NCBI GenBank assembly: GCA_014859095.1
Contig: JACUUV010000019.1
Span: 1-50,840, forward strand
Direction of reading: 5' to 3'
Source of the DNA: Clostridia bacterium
GTDB lineage: Bacteria > Bacillota > Clostridia > Peptostreptococcales > Acidaminobacteraceae
DNA length: 50,840 bases
Shown in pieces: positions 1-8,343 of the stretch. A model generated the notes under the pieces. The model was not told where the DNA came from, searched no databases, and saw nothing but the letters and a program-made list of their open reading frames with translations. The number at the start of each line of letters is the position of its first letter. Position 1 is the first letter of the stretch. Both the position numbers and the translations under genes were made by a program.

Positions 1-2226
1 GAAAGAAAGCCTTATGATCCGAACAGACCACAAGGCGAAAGAAAACCCTACGATCCCAACAGACCTCGTCCGGCACAAACCGGAGACAGACCAAGTTATG
101 ACAATCGTGGTACTGGTGGCGGCTATAAAGGCAACAAGCCTAGTGGTGGTTATAACAAAGATAGGGATTATTCAGGAAATAAAAAAGTGGATTCTTCCAT
201 TAAGACCATTTTATCCAACACAGAAATTCAAGAAAAGACTCCTAGCAAAAAGAAACAAGGCAAAAAAGATAAAATTGTCATGACTTTCGATACGGATAAA
301 CTTGAATCAAAATCAAAAAAAGCAAAAAAAATGCTCAAAGAAGAGTTGGCTGTTAAAGAAGTCAGTGGCAGAAAAGAATTTGACTTCGGTAAAAAGACCA
401 AAACAAAGAGTGGTAGATACAAAGATAAGACCGAGAGAGAAAGAACTGAAAAGATCGAAGACATGCTCACTCGTGAAATCATTAAAGTGCCGGAAGAAAT
501 GACTGTAAAAGAATTTGCTGAAGTGATTCATAAACCAACAAATGATATTATTGTCAAACTTATGGGACTTGGTGTGATGGCTACAGTAAACCAAAATATC
601 GATTTTGATACTGCAGCACTTATTGCAATCGACTACAACATCACTCTTGAAATTGAAGAAGTCATCGAAGAGAACCATGTTGAGGCCTTTGAGCTTGATT
701 ATGAGGATGATCCCAAAGATCTTAAGAAGAGAGCTCCAGTTGTCACTGTAATGGGACACGTCGACCATGGTAAGACTTCACTTCTGGATGCGATCAGAAA
801 TACTGGTGTCGCTGACGGCGAAGCTGGTGGAATCACACAACATATAGGCGCATCGGAAGTCCTTCACAATGGAGAGAAGATTGTGTTCCTGGATACACCG
901 GGCCATGAAGCCTTTACTTCACTTAGAGCCAGAGGAGCAAAAGTCACGGATATCGCCATTCTTGTCGTAGCGGCAGATGATGGCGTTATGCCACAGACTA
1001 TTGAAGCCATTGACCATAGTAAAGCTGCAGGGGTACCGATCATTGTTGCAATCAACAAGATTGATAGACCTAATGCGAACCCGGACAAAGTCAAGCAAGA
1101 ACTCTCAGATAGAGGTGTTTTGATTGAGGAATGGGGTGGCGATGTCATCGCCGTACCAGTTTCAGCCAAAACCGGTGAAGGACTTGAAAAATTACTTGAA
1201 ACCGTCATTTTGGTGTCAGAAATGTTGGAACTCAAAGCTAACCCTGATAGACTCGGAATTGGTACTGTAATCGAAGCCAAAGTTGAAAAGGGTAGAGGAA
1301 CGGTCTGTACAATCATCCTTGAAAAAGGCACGATGAAGGTTGGCGATCCAATAGTAGCTGGTGTATCACATGGTAGAGTCAAGGCGATGTACAATGACAA
1401 AAGTAAGAAAGTCAAGCAAATTGGCCCTTCAACAACTGTCGAAATCGACGGACTTACAGATATTCCACAGGCCGGAGAGAAAATCTATGTGACACCTGAT
1501 GAAAAAACAGCGCGTTACATTGGTGAAAAACAGGCTATTGCATATAGAGAGAAAACGCTCAACAAAAATACAAGCGTCACACTTGAAGAATTATTCTCCA
1601 AAATTCAAGCAGGCGTCATCAAAGATCTCAATCTTATTATCAAAGCGGATGTACATGGTTCCGTAGAAGCAATCAAGCAGTCACTTCTTAAAATTTCCAA
1701 TGAGGAAGTGCGAATCAATATCATTCACGCCAATGTTGGTGCAATATCCGAATCAGATGTCATCTTGGCTTCTGCTTCCAATGCAATCATCATAGGATTC
1801 AACGTGAGACCTTCAGTAAACGTGACAGCAGTTGCAGAGCAAGAAGGCGTAGACCTTAGAACCTATAGAATCATCTATGATGCGATCAATGACGTTGAAA
1901 CTGCCATGAAGGGCATGCTCGATCCTACTTTCAAGGAAGTTATTCTTGGAAGAATCCAAGTCAGAGCAACATTTAAAATTCCTTCAGGCGTGATTGCAGG
2001 CGGTTATGTGACCAGTGGTAAAGTGGCACGTAACGCAAACGTCAGAGTAATCCGTGATGGAATTGTCATCCATGATGGCAAAATCTCATCTCTGAAGCGT
2101 TTCAAGGATGATGCAAAAGAAGTTGCCCAAGGTTATGAATGCGGTATCGGTATTGAAAAGTTCAATGACCTAAAAGAAAATGATGAAATTGAAGCTTACA
2201 TCAACGAGGAAGTCAAAAGAGTATAG
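1..2226 (+). CDS. infB: translation initiation factor IF-2 (5' end outside window)
   Basis: IF-2 is the GTPase that places initiator tRNA on the 30S subunit and promotes subunit joining. The frame is open from the first base with no stop, so the gene starts before the window; the GTG at 187 is internal. The first 60 codons are a Gly/Arg/Lys/Pro-rich linker with a duplicated [12 protein letters not shown]-like unit, typical of the variable IF-2 N-terminus. An IF2_N domain follows (about 470-650), then the GTPase: G1 GHVDHGKT at 754-777, GGITQH switch I, G3 DTPGHE at 892-909, G4 NKID at 1054-1065, G5 SAK at 1162-1170. The C-terminal domains II-IV run to the stop at 2224. It heads infB-rbfA-nrnA-truB-ribF, the usual downstream part of the nusA-infB operon. 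Identity is certain. Confidence 0.97.
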   Translation, partial: ERKPYDPNRPQGERKPYDPNRPRPAQTGDRPSYDNRGTGGGYKGNKPSGGYNKDRDYSGNKKVDSSIKTILSNTEIQEKTPSKKKQGKKDKIVMTFDTDKLESKSKKAKKMLKEELAVKEVSGRKEFDFGKKTKTKSGRYKDKTERERTEKIEDMLTREIIKVPEEMTVKEFAEVIHKPTNDIIVKLMGLGVMATVNQNIDFDTAALIAIDYNITLEIEEVIEENHVEAFELDYEDDPKDLKKRAPVVTVMGHVDHGKTSLLDAIRNTGVADGEAGGITQHIGASEVLHNGEKIVFLDTPGHEAFTSLRARGAKVTDIAILVVAADDGVMPQTIEAIDHSKAAGVPIIVAINKIDRPNANPDKVKQELSDRGVLIEEWGGDVIAVPVSAKTGEGLEKLLETVILVSEMLELKANPDRLGIGTVIEAKVEKGRGTVCTIILEKGTMKVGDPIVAGVSHGRVKAMYNDKSKKVKQIGPSTTVEIDGLTDIPQAGEKIYVTPDEKTARYIGEKQAIAYREKTLNKNTSVTLEELFSKIQAGVIKDLNLIIKADVHGSVEAIKQSLLKISNEEVRINIIHANVGAISESDVILASASNAIIIGFNVRPSVNVTAVAEQEGVDLRTYRIIYDAINDVETAMKGMLDPTFKEVILGRIQVRATFKIPSGVIAGGYVTSGKVARNANVRVIRDGIVIHDGKISSLKRFKDDAKEVAQGYECGIGIEKFNDLKENDEIEAYINEEVKRV

Positions 2227-2260
2227 TAAGCTGAGAATAGACTAGAAAGAAGGTGTTTGC

Positions 2261-2689
2261 ATGGCCAGTTCAAGAAACCGTAAAATAGCTGAGGAAATCA
2301 AGAAAATTGTAAGTCACCTGATGTTGGTTGAAATCAAAGATCCAAGAATTTCAAAACTTTCATCTGTGAATCACGTTGAAGTGACAAATGATCTTCGCTA
2401 TACGACACTCTATATCAGTTGTTTCGATCCCAAGCACAATGTTGAAATGACCATAGAAGGTCTCAACAGCGCTAAAGGATTCATTCGCAAGGAGATTGGT
2501 AAGAGACTCAAACTGCACTTCACACCTGAACCTATATTCAAAGCGGATCATTCCGTTGAACATGGTATGCATATCAATGAAATTTTAGGTACGCTGAATA
2601 TAAAAAGTGATGAAGAACCAGATCAAGAATTAGTGGAAGAAGAAGAAGAAGAAGAAGATGAAGATGATGAAGATGATGAAGAGGAATAG
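2261..2689 (+). CDS. rbfA: ribosome-binding factor A with long acidic tail
   Basis: RbfA binds the 30S subunit and assists late 16S rRNA maturation. The first ~115 residues fit the single KH-like RbfA domain (RNRKIAEEIKKIVSHLM near the N-terminus, then the YTTLYIS strand). The protein is 142 residues; the last ~25 are almost only Glu and Asp (about 2630-2686), an extension beyond the core fold. The start follows AGAAGG with good spacing, 34 bases after infB. The next gene begins 3 bases after the stop, so it is cotranscribed with infB and nrnA. Confidence 0.95.
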   Translation: MASSRNRKIAEEIKKIVSHLMLVEIKDPRISKLSSVNHVEVTNDLRYTTLYISCFDPKHNVEMTIEGLNSAKGFIRKEIGKRLKLHFTPEPIFKADHSVEHGMHINEILGTLNIKSDEEPDQELVEEEEEEEDEDDEDDEEE

Positions 2690-2692
2690 AAT

Positions 2693-3664
2693 ATGAATAA
2701 CTCGGAAAATTTAAAGATCATTCTCAATGATCCAAAAATCAAAAATGTATTCATCTTTCCACACAATATGCCCGACGGGGACACTCTTGGCTCAGCCATT
2801 GGAGTCTATCATCTGGTACAGAATTTTGATAAAAGGGGGTATATCGTCTTAAATGACGATATACCTTCTAATTTATCTTTTTTGCTCTGTGAAGGTGTCA
2901 GAATCTATAAGAGTTCTGAAGTGAAAACTGTTGATGTAGATGTTTCAATTTCTGTCGACTGTGGTGAGACCAAGTTGTTTGAGGACCGCATTCCCCTTTT
3001 CCAAAAGGCCAAGCATACGTTCAATATCGACCATCATTTGACAAACTCGAACTATGCTGATAACAATTATGTGAATCACGAAGCGTCTTCAACAGGTGAA
3101 ATGATATATCTGATCTATGAGGAGCTTCAAGTGAAACTAAATTCAGATGCTGCGAGAGCAATATATGCTGCAATCGTAACAGATACTGGAAGTTTCAGAT
3201 ATTCAAATACCAGACCCCTAACGTTTAAAGTGTGTGAACATTTAATTGAGCACGATTTTGATTTTAATAGATTGAATGTGGAATTATTCCAAAGTAAATC
3301 ACTTGAAAAACTACAACTTCTCAATCATGTTTTTTCCACATTGCATCTTTATTTTGATGGAAAATGTGCTGTGGTCAGACTTACTGATGAGATGATGAAC
3401 AATTTGAAATTAAGTGAATATGATACAGATGGAATAGTTGAGTTTGTTAGGGACATTCAAGGTGTTGAAGTAGTTATTTTCATGAGACACTTGAAAGATT
3501 GCGCCTATAAAATCTCAATGCGTTCCAAAAACGACGTTGATGTAAGTGCCATTGCGCAAAAGTTCAAAGGCGGTGGGCATAAGAAGGCTGCCGGTTTTAA
3601 AATTGAGATGCCATACGAACAAATTGAAAAACTTGTGGTAGAGGCAATTGAAGAGGCGATTTGA
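2693..3664 (+). CDS. nrnA: DHH/DHHA1 phosphoesterase, NrnA type (nanoRNase / pAp phosphatase)
   Basis: Proteins of this family degrade 2-5 nt RNAs and dephosphorylate 3'-phosphoadenosine 5'-phosphate. Visible motifs are the N-terminal metal site HNMPDGDTLGSA (residues ~24-35), SVDCGET, and the DHH motif in NIDHHLTN near residue 110. The C-terminal DHHA1 domain ends with GGGHKKAAGF (about residues 298-307), which binds substrate. The length (323 aa) is normal for NrnA. It sits between rbfA and truB, the standard Firmicute position, and its TGA overlaps the truB ATG by one base, which suggests translational coupling. Confidence 0.93.
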   Translation: MNNSENLKIILNDPKIKNVFIFPHNMPDGDTLGSAIGVYHLVQNFDKRGYIVLNDDIPSNLSFLLCEGVRIYKSSEVKTVDVDVSISVDCGETKLFEDRIPLFQKAKHTFNIDHHLTNSNYADNNYVNHEASSTGEMIYLIYEELQVKLNSDAARAIYAAIVTDTGSFRYSNTRPLTFKVCEHLIEHDFDFNRLNVELFQSKSLEKLQLLNHVFSTLHLYFDGKCAVVRLTDEMMNNLKLSEYDTDGIVEFVRDIQGVEVVIFMRHLKDCAYKISMRSKNDVDVSAIAQKFKGGGHKKAAGFKIEMPYEQIEKLVVEAIEEAI

Positions 3665-4560
3665 TGGAGCAAATTATTAATGGTGTCATAATTATAGATA
3701 AACCTGTGGATATGACATCCCACGATGTTGTTGCAATAATGCGTAGAAAACTCAAAACAAAAAAAATAGGGCATACTGGTACACTGGATCCTATGGCGAC
3801 CGGAGTTTTACCAATCTGCATCGGTAAAGCAACTAAAATTGTCGATTTCCTAATGGATCAAAAAAAGACATATCAGTGCACAATGAGCTTAGGATCGGCT
3901 ACCGATACACAAGATCGCTGGGGAGAAGTCACCATGACCGGTGATTGTTCTAGACTGAATGAGGATGAAATCAAAGACGCAATCCTCTCTTTTGTGGGCG
4001 AAATACATCAAATACCTCCTATGTATAGTGCACTCAAAGTCAATGGTGAAAAATTGGTTGATTTGGCCAGAAAAGGAATCATCGTTGAGAGAGAGGCCAG
4101 AATCAGAACGATTCACAGCATAGAAGATATGGTTGTCAGACAACATACAATTTCATTTTCAGTCACTTGTTCAAAGGGCACCTATATAAGAACGCTCTGT
4201 CATGACATTGGACTTAAGTTAGGGTGTTTTGGCCATATGACTGAACTTCGTAGAACCTCATCAGATCCTTTTTCAATAGGAAATGCTGTAATCCTAGATG
4301 ATTTGACACTGGAGAATATGGGTAATCATATCATTACTATAGAAAGAGCTTTGGATTGGATGCCAATAATTCTGCTTCCTTTAAACTCCAAATTTTTAAA
4401 GCAAGTGCAAAATGGTGTGAGAATTAAGCTGGATCAATACGTAAAAGAACCCCTGGATGCCAAAGATACATTTTATAGGGTGTTCATTGAAGATCAATTC
4501 TATGGACTCGCTGAAAAAATCGAAAATGGCATTTACATGAAGAAACTGATGATAGGGTGA
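3664..4560 (+). CDS. truB: tRNA pseudouridine(55) synthase
   Basis: TruB makes pseudouridine 55 in the T loop of elongator tRNAs. The catalytic motif HTGTLDPMATGVLP is present near residues 37-50, with the nucleophile Asp at about 42. The later KGTYIRTLCHDIG motif (strand near the active site) is also intact, and a short C-terminal PUA-like part follows. The ATG at 3664 overlaps the upstream stop (TGATG); a TTG at 3661 in the same frame would add one residue. The product has 298 residues, normal for the bacterial enzyme. Confidence 0.95.
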   Translation: MEQIINGVIIIDKPVDMTSHDVVAIMRRKLKTKKIGHTGTLDPMATGVLPICIGKATKIVDFLMDQKKTYQCTMSLGSATDTQDRWGEVTMTGDCSRLNEDEIKDAILSFVGEIHQIPPMYSALKVNGEKLVDLARKGIIVEREARIRTIHSIEDMVVRQHTISFSVTCSKGTYIRTLCHDIGLKLGCFGHMTELRRTSSDPFSIGNAVILDDLTLENMGNHIITIERALDWMPIILLPLNSKFLKQVQNGVRIKLDQYVKEPLDAKDTFYRVFIEDQFYGLAEKIENGIYMKKLMIG

Positions 4561-4564
4561 TCAA

Positions 4565-5494
4565 ATGAAAATTTATTTTGAGCTTGAAAATATCGATCCT
4601 GAAATCGAAGAGACTTCCATTGCCTTAGGTACATTTGATGGCCTTCACATCGGACACATGGAAATTATTGAATATATGAAAGAAGCTGCTGAGGAAAAAA
4701 GTCTTAAAACCTTTGTCTATGCTTTTTCAAATCATCCAAGAGAAATATTGACCCCTGATCATATTCCGCCAAGAATCATGGATGTGGATGAGAAAGTCCA
4801 AATTTTTACAAGAGCTGATATCGACTACTTAGCCCTTGTCAGATTTGACGAATACCAGCTGGGTGTCGAACCAGAAGATTTTATCAAAGATGTGTTGATT
4901 GACAAGATGAACATGAGACATCTGACTGTAGGTTATGACTATCGCTTCGGGAAAAACGCTAGAGGCGATGTCAAGATGCTAATGGATTTCGCTCCAATTT
5001 TCGGATACACTTTCGAGATTGTACAACCAATAATGAAGAATGACATCAGAGTTTCCTCGTCTTTGATCAGGGAACTTTTGAGCAATGGTCAGATTGAAGA
5101 AGCCAATTTCTACCTAGGAAGACGCCACTTTGTAAAAGGTTGTGTGGTAAAAGGAAAAGGAATGGGAAAGGGAATGGGGATTCCAACTGCCAATCTTCGG
5201 ATCAAAGAGAATATCAGTACTATCAAACCGGGGGTATACATCACAGAAACCGTTTTAAAGGGACAAACTTATCCGAGCGCGACCAATGTTGGTTTCAACC
5301 CCACATTTGAGCAGACCGGGATTCATATGGAGACTTATATTTTGGGCATCGACAGAGAACTTTATGGAGAAACTATAGAGGTGCATTTCGTCAAACGGAT
5401 CAGAGATGAACTTAAGTTTTCTTCCGTATCAGAGCTGGTCAAAGTGATGGAAAACGACATACATCAAATGAAACTTTATTTTTCTTTACTCTGA
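4565..5494 (+). CDS. ribF: bifunctional riboflavin kinase / FAD synthetase
   Basis: RibF phosphorylates riboflavin to FMN and adenylylates FMN to FAD in the cytosol. The N-terminal nucleotidyltransferase shows TFDGLHIGH (about residues 23-31) and the later VSSSLIRELL signature near residue 162. The C-terminal flavokinase shows GKGMGIPTANL with the conserved PTAN near 210-217. The 309-residue length is typical. It begins 4 bases after truB with an AGGGTGA ribosome site and ends the infB operon; a separate rpsO promoter overlaps its last codons. Confidence 0.95.
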   Translation: MKIYFELENIDPEIEETSIALGTFDGLHIGHMEIIEYMKEAAEEKSLKTFVYAFSNHPREILTPDHIPPRIMDVDEKVQIFTRADIDYLALVRFDEYQLGVEPEDFIKDVLIDKMNMRHLTVGYDYRFGKNARGDVKMLMDFAPIFGYTFEIVQPIMKNDIRVSSSLIRELLSNGQIEEANFYLGRRHFVKGCVVKGKGMGKGMGIPTANLRIKENISTIKPGVYITETVLKGQTYPSATNVGFNPTFEQTGIHMETYILGIDRELYGETIEVHFVKRIRDELKFSSVSELVKVMENDIHQMKLYFSLL

Positions 5495-5513
5495 TATGAA
5501 ATGATGGTATAAT
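5485..5513 (+). promoter_or_regulatory. rpsO promoter
   Basis: TTTACT at 5485-5490 and a perfect TATAAT at 5508-5513 are separated by 17 bases. The -35 overlaps the ribF stop codon. The promoter leaves a leader of about 80 nt in front of rpsO. Inferred from consensus only. Confidence 0.6.
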
Positions 5514-5527
5514 TAAAAAGTTGTAAA

Positions 5528-5574
5528 CCGTATGCTTTGTTTATCGTTTCTCCGACGATCTACTAGGCTTATGG
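5528..5574 (+). promoter_or_regulatory. structured rpsO leader (candidate S15 autoregulatory site)
   Basis: CCGTATGC (5528-5535) can pair with GCTTATGG (5567-5574) at seven of eight positions, counting one G-U pair. Inside it ATCGT (5543-5547) pairs with ACGAT (5555-5559). The structure ends about 12 bases before the AGGAGG of rpsO. Ribosomal protein S15 represses its own mRNA in several bacterial groups through leader structures. That this leader is such a site is an inference from position and foldability. Confidence 0.4.
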
Positions 5575-5602
5575 ATAAATTAAAATAAGGAGGATCATTA
5601 AA

Positions 5603-5869
5603 ATGATTACAAAAGAAACCAAAAGCAATATTATCGAAAAGTTCAAGACTCATCCAACAGATACTGGCTCACCAGAGGTCCAAATCGCTGTGTTGACTCA
5701 AAGAATCAACGAGCTCAACGAGCATTTGCAAATTCACAAGAAAGACCATCACTCTAGAAGAGGTCTTTTGAAAATGGTCGGCAAGAGAAGAAGTCTCTTA
5801 AAGTATCTGAAAGACAATAATCTTGAGAAATACAGAATATTGATTGCGGAACTCGGTTTAAGAAAATAA
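5603..5869 (+). CDS. rpsO: 30S ribosomal protein S15
   Basis: S15 is a primary 16S rRNA binding protein of the small subunit platform. The 88-residue product has the family pattern: [22 protein letters not shown] near the N-terminus, [12 protein letters not shown] in the middle, and [13 protein letters not shown] at the end. A strong AAGGAGGA ribosome site precedes the ATG. The gene stands alone between its own promoter and an intrinsic terminator, just before pnp, as in many bacteria. Confidence 0.98.
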   Translation: MITKETKSNIIEKFKTHPTDTGSPEVQIAVLTQRINELNEHLQIHKKDHHSRRGLLKMVGKRRSLLKYLKDNNLEKYRILIAELGLRK

Positions 5870-5879
5870 TTATCAGGAC

Positions 5880-5910
5880 AGGCTTGACACTAGTCAAGCC
5901 TTGTTTTTTT
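5880..5910 (+). terminator. intrinsic terminator after rpsO
   Basis: AGGCTTGAC and GTCAAGCCT form a perfect 9-bp stem with a 4-base loop, followed by TGTTTTTTT. Confidence 0.9.
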
Positions 5911-5933
5911 ATTTCCAGGTCAAGTTTTAACCC

Positions 5934-5962
5934 TTTCTATTTCCACAATATTTTAGTATAAT
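5934..5962 (+). promoter_or_regulatory. pnp promoter
   Basis: A perfect TATAAT at 5957-5962 has a weak -35 (TTTCTA, 5934-5939) at 17 bases. It lies just upstream of the long hairpin leader, so the transcript would begin around 5969 and contain the whole structure. Confidence 0.5.
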
Positions 5963-5983
5963 AAATGAGTAGTAATTCAACTT

Positions 5984-6081
5984 TTGATGTTGGAATTTAT
6001 CTTAATATCCTACTTATTTGAAGTGAATTTTTCGAAGAGAAAGATTGACTTGAAATAAGTAGGGTAAATTCTGGACATCAA
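5984..6081 (+). promoter_or_regulatory. very long hairpin in the pnp leader
   Basis: The leader folds on itself over 98 nt. Paired blocks from outside in: TTGATGT 5984-5990 with ACATCAA 6075-6081; GAATTTA 5993-5999 with TAAATTC 6065-6071; CCTACTTATTT 6009-6019 with AAATAAGTAGG 6053-6063; AAGT 6021-6024 with ACTT 6048-6051; then eight more pairs 6026-6033 with 6039-6046 (one G-U) around a 5-base loop. That is 37 pairs, ending 9 bases before the AGGAGG. In E. coli the pnp leader is an RNase III-cut hairpin through which PNPase represses itself; a similar role here is inference. Confidence 0.65.
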
Positions 6082-6100
6082 GTCAAATTTAGGAGGCTTT

Positions 6101-8239
6101 ATGATGGAAAATAACGGTTGCCAATCTGTTGGTAGCGAAAATGCAAGAAAAGTATACACTTTCGAAAAAAAGATAGCAGGAAGACCTTTCAAAGTGGAAA
6201 TCGGTAAAATAGCGAATCTCGCAAATGGTTCAGCACTTTTACATTATGGTGAGACTGTAGTTTTGGTTACAGCGACCGCATCAAGAAAACCAAAAGCAGG
6301 CATTGATTTCTTCCCACTCACAGTTGATTTTGAAGAGAAATTATATTCAGTAGGTAAAATTCCTGGAGGATTCATAAAAAGGGAAGGTAGACCTTCAGAT
6401 CGAGCAACATTAACTGCAAGATTGATTGATAGACCGATGCGACCAATGTTCCCTGACGGTATGAAAAATGAAGTACAAGTAGTTGCTACCGTTATGTCTG
6501 TAGACCAAGATTGTTCACCGGATACAGTTGCGATGAACGGAGCATCCATCGCACTCGGGATTTCAGACATTCCATTTGATGGTCCTGTTGCAGGTGTTAC
6601 AGTTGGTTATGTGGATGGCGATTATGTGATTAACCCGACTATTGAAGAAAAAGAAAAATCTTCTCTCAATCTCATAGTGGCAGGAACAAAAGATGCTGTT
6701 GTCATGGTAGAAGCCGGTGCAGATATCCTATCTGAAGAAATAGTTCTAGGTGGAATCATGCGTGGACATGAAGCGATAATTGAAATTTGTGAATTCATAG
6801 ATGAAATTGTTGCAGAACTCGGTAAAGAAAAGTTTGATATCAAGCTGCCAGAAATCGATTTGGAATTTGTAAATGAAATAGAGCAATTTCTTCTTGAGCG
6901 TATGAGTCAATCGGTTCGAATTCAAGATAAACATGATAGAAATGAAGCCCTTGATATTTTAAAAGATGATATGATGGCATATTTTGAGGAGACTCATCCT
7001 GATGAGAAGGATTTCTTGAAAGAGCAATTCAAGGCGATTGAAAAGAAAATCGTAAGAAAGATGATCATCAATGAAAATATCAGACCTGATGGAAGAACAC
7101 CACTTGATATCAGACCTATTTCATGTGAAATCGCGTTATTGCCAAGAACCCACGGGTCAGGGCTTTTCACCAGAGGACTTACACAAGCTCTTACAATCAC
7201 TACACTTGGAGCTTTGGGAGAGTCACAAAGAATTGATGGTTTAGACCTTGAGGAAACCAAACGTTACATGCATCATTACAATTTCCCACCTTATTCAGTT
7301 GGTGAAGTTGGTATGAGCAGAGTCAACAGACGGGCCGTCGGTCACGGAGCACTTGGTGAGAGAGCACTTTTACCAGTAATTCCATCAGAAATTGATTTCC
7401 CATATACAATCAGATTGGTTTCCGAAGTTGTGACCTGTAATGGTTCAAGTTCTCAAGCCAGCATCTGTGGCAGTACTTTGTCACTTCTTGATGCAGGTGT
7501 GCCAATCAAGGATTCAGTGGCAGGCATCGCAATGGGACTGATCCAGGAAGAAGGAAAAATCTCAATCTTAAGCGATATCCAAGGTATGGAAGATGCTCTC
7601 GGTGATATGGACTTTAAGGTTGCCGGCACAAAAAATGGCATCACTGCTCTTCAAATGGATATCAAAGTCGATGGACTCAACAAAGAGCTTCTTCAAAATG
7701 CGCTTGAACAAGCTCGTGTCGGAAGATTGCATATTCTCGAAAAAATGAACGCTGTAATCAGTACGCCAAGAGCTGAAATGTCCAAATATGCTCCAAGAGT
7801 ATTCCAGATTAAAATCAATCCTGATAAGATTAGAGACGTCATTGGACCAGGTGGTAAAGTCATTACAAGAATCACATCCACACACAACGTCAAGATTGAC
7901 ATTGATGACAGTGGTATCGTTTTGATTACTGCTGCTGATGGTATTGGCGGAGAAGCCGCGCTTAGAGAAATCGAATCCATCGTAAAAGTACCTGAAGTAG
8001 GTCAAGTATACAAAGGTAAAGTATCTCGTATATTGAAATTCGGCGCTTTCGTAGAACTTGGTTTTGGCAAAGAAGGTCTCTGTCATATTTCACAAATCGA
8101 CACCAAGCGAATTGCCAAAGTTGAAGATTCAGTGAACATTGGTGATGAAGTGATGGTCAAAATTATTGAAATTGATGATCAAGGTCGTATCAATCTCTCT
8201 AGAAAAGTCTTATTGGAAGAAGAAAATAAAGAATCATAA
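6101..8239 (+). CDS. pnp: polyribonucleotide nucleotidyltransferase (PNPase)
   Basis: PNPase is a phosphorolytic 3'-5' exoribonuclease of mRNA decay. The 712-residue protein has the full domain order: RNase PH 1 (from about residue 20), helical linker, RNase PH 2 (about 320-545), KH with IGPGGKVITRI near 581, and S1 with YKGKVSRILKFGAFVEL near 630. The start is the first of two adjacent ATGs, 4 bases after AGGAGG. A second ATG follows directly. The gene has its own promoter and a strongly folded leader and is followed by an M16 peptidase gene, the usual Firmicute neighbour. Confidence 0.97.
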   Translation: MMENNGCQSVGSENARKVYTFEKKIAGRPFKVEIGKIANLANGSALLHYGETVVLVTATASRKPKAGIDFFPLTVDFEEKLYSVGKIPGGFIKREGRPSDRATLTARLIDRPMRPMFPDGMKNEVQVVATVMSVDQDCSPDTVAMNGASIALGISDIPFDGPVAGVTVGYVDGDYVINPTIEEKEKSSLNLIVAGTKDAVVMVEAGADILSEEIVLGGIMRGHEAIIEICEFIDEIVAELGKEKFDIKLPEIDLEFVNEIEQFLLERMSQSVRIQDKHDRNEALDILKDDMMAYFEETHPDEKDFLKEQFKAIEKKIVRKMIINENIRPDGRTPLDIRPISCEIALLPRTHGSGLFTRGLTQALTITTLGALGESQRIDGLDLEETKRYMHHYNFPPYSVGEVGMSRVNRRAVGHGALGERALLPVIPSEIDFPYTIRLVSEVVTCNGSSSQASICGSTLSLLDAGVPIKDSVAGIAMGLIQEEGKISILSDIQGMEDALGDMDFKVAGTKNGITALQMDIKVDGLNKELLQNALEQARVGRLHILEKMNAVISTPRAEMSKYAPRVFQIKINPDKIRDVIGPGGKVITRITSTHNVKIDIDDSGIVLITAADGIGGEAALREIESIVKVPEVGQVYKGKVSRILKFGAFVELGFGKEGLCHISQIDTKRIAKVEDSVNIGDEVMVKIIEIDDQGRINLSRKVLLEEENKES

Positions 8240-8269
8240 AAAGGATAAGATTATAAAGACCGATTTTAA

Positions 8270-8305
8270 AGAGATAATATTTGCAAATTTGCGAGTATTA
8301 TCTCT
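8270..8305 (+). terminator. hairpin between pnp and the M16 peptidase gene
   Basis: AGAGATAATA (8270-8279) and TATTATCTCT (8296-8305) form a perfect 10-bp stem around a loop containing the small palindrome GCAAATTTGC. The tail CTTATGTTG is a poor U-tract, so it may be a weak terminator or an mRNA end-protecting structure. Confidence 0.45.
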
Positions 8306-8343
8306 CTTATGTTGTATTGAAGATTGTCGAATGAGGTGAAGTA

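Noticed and set aside
14-283. Separate small gene at the left edge
   Set aside because: It is an out-of-frame shadow of the repetitive IF-2 linker; the infB frame is open through the same bases.
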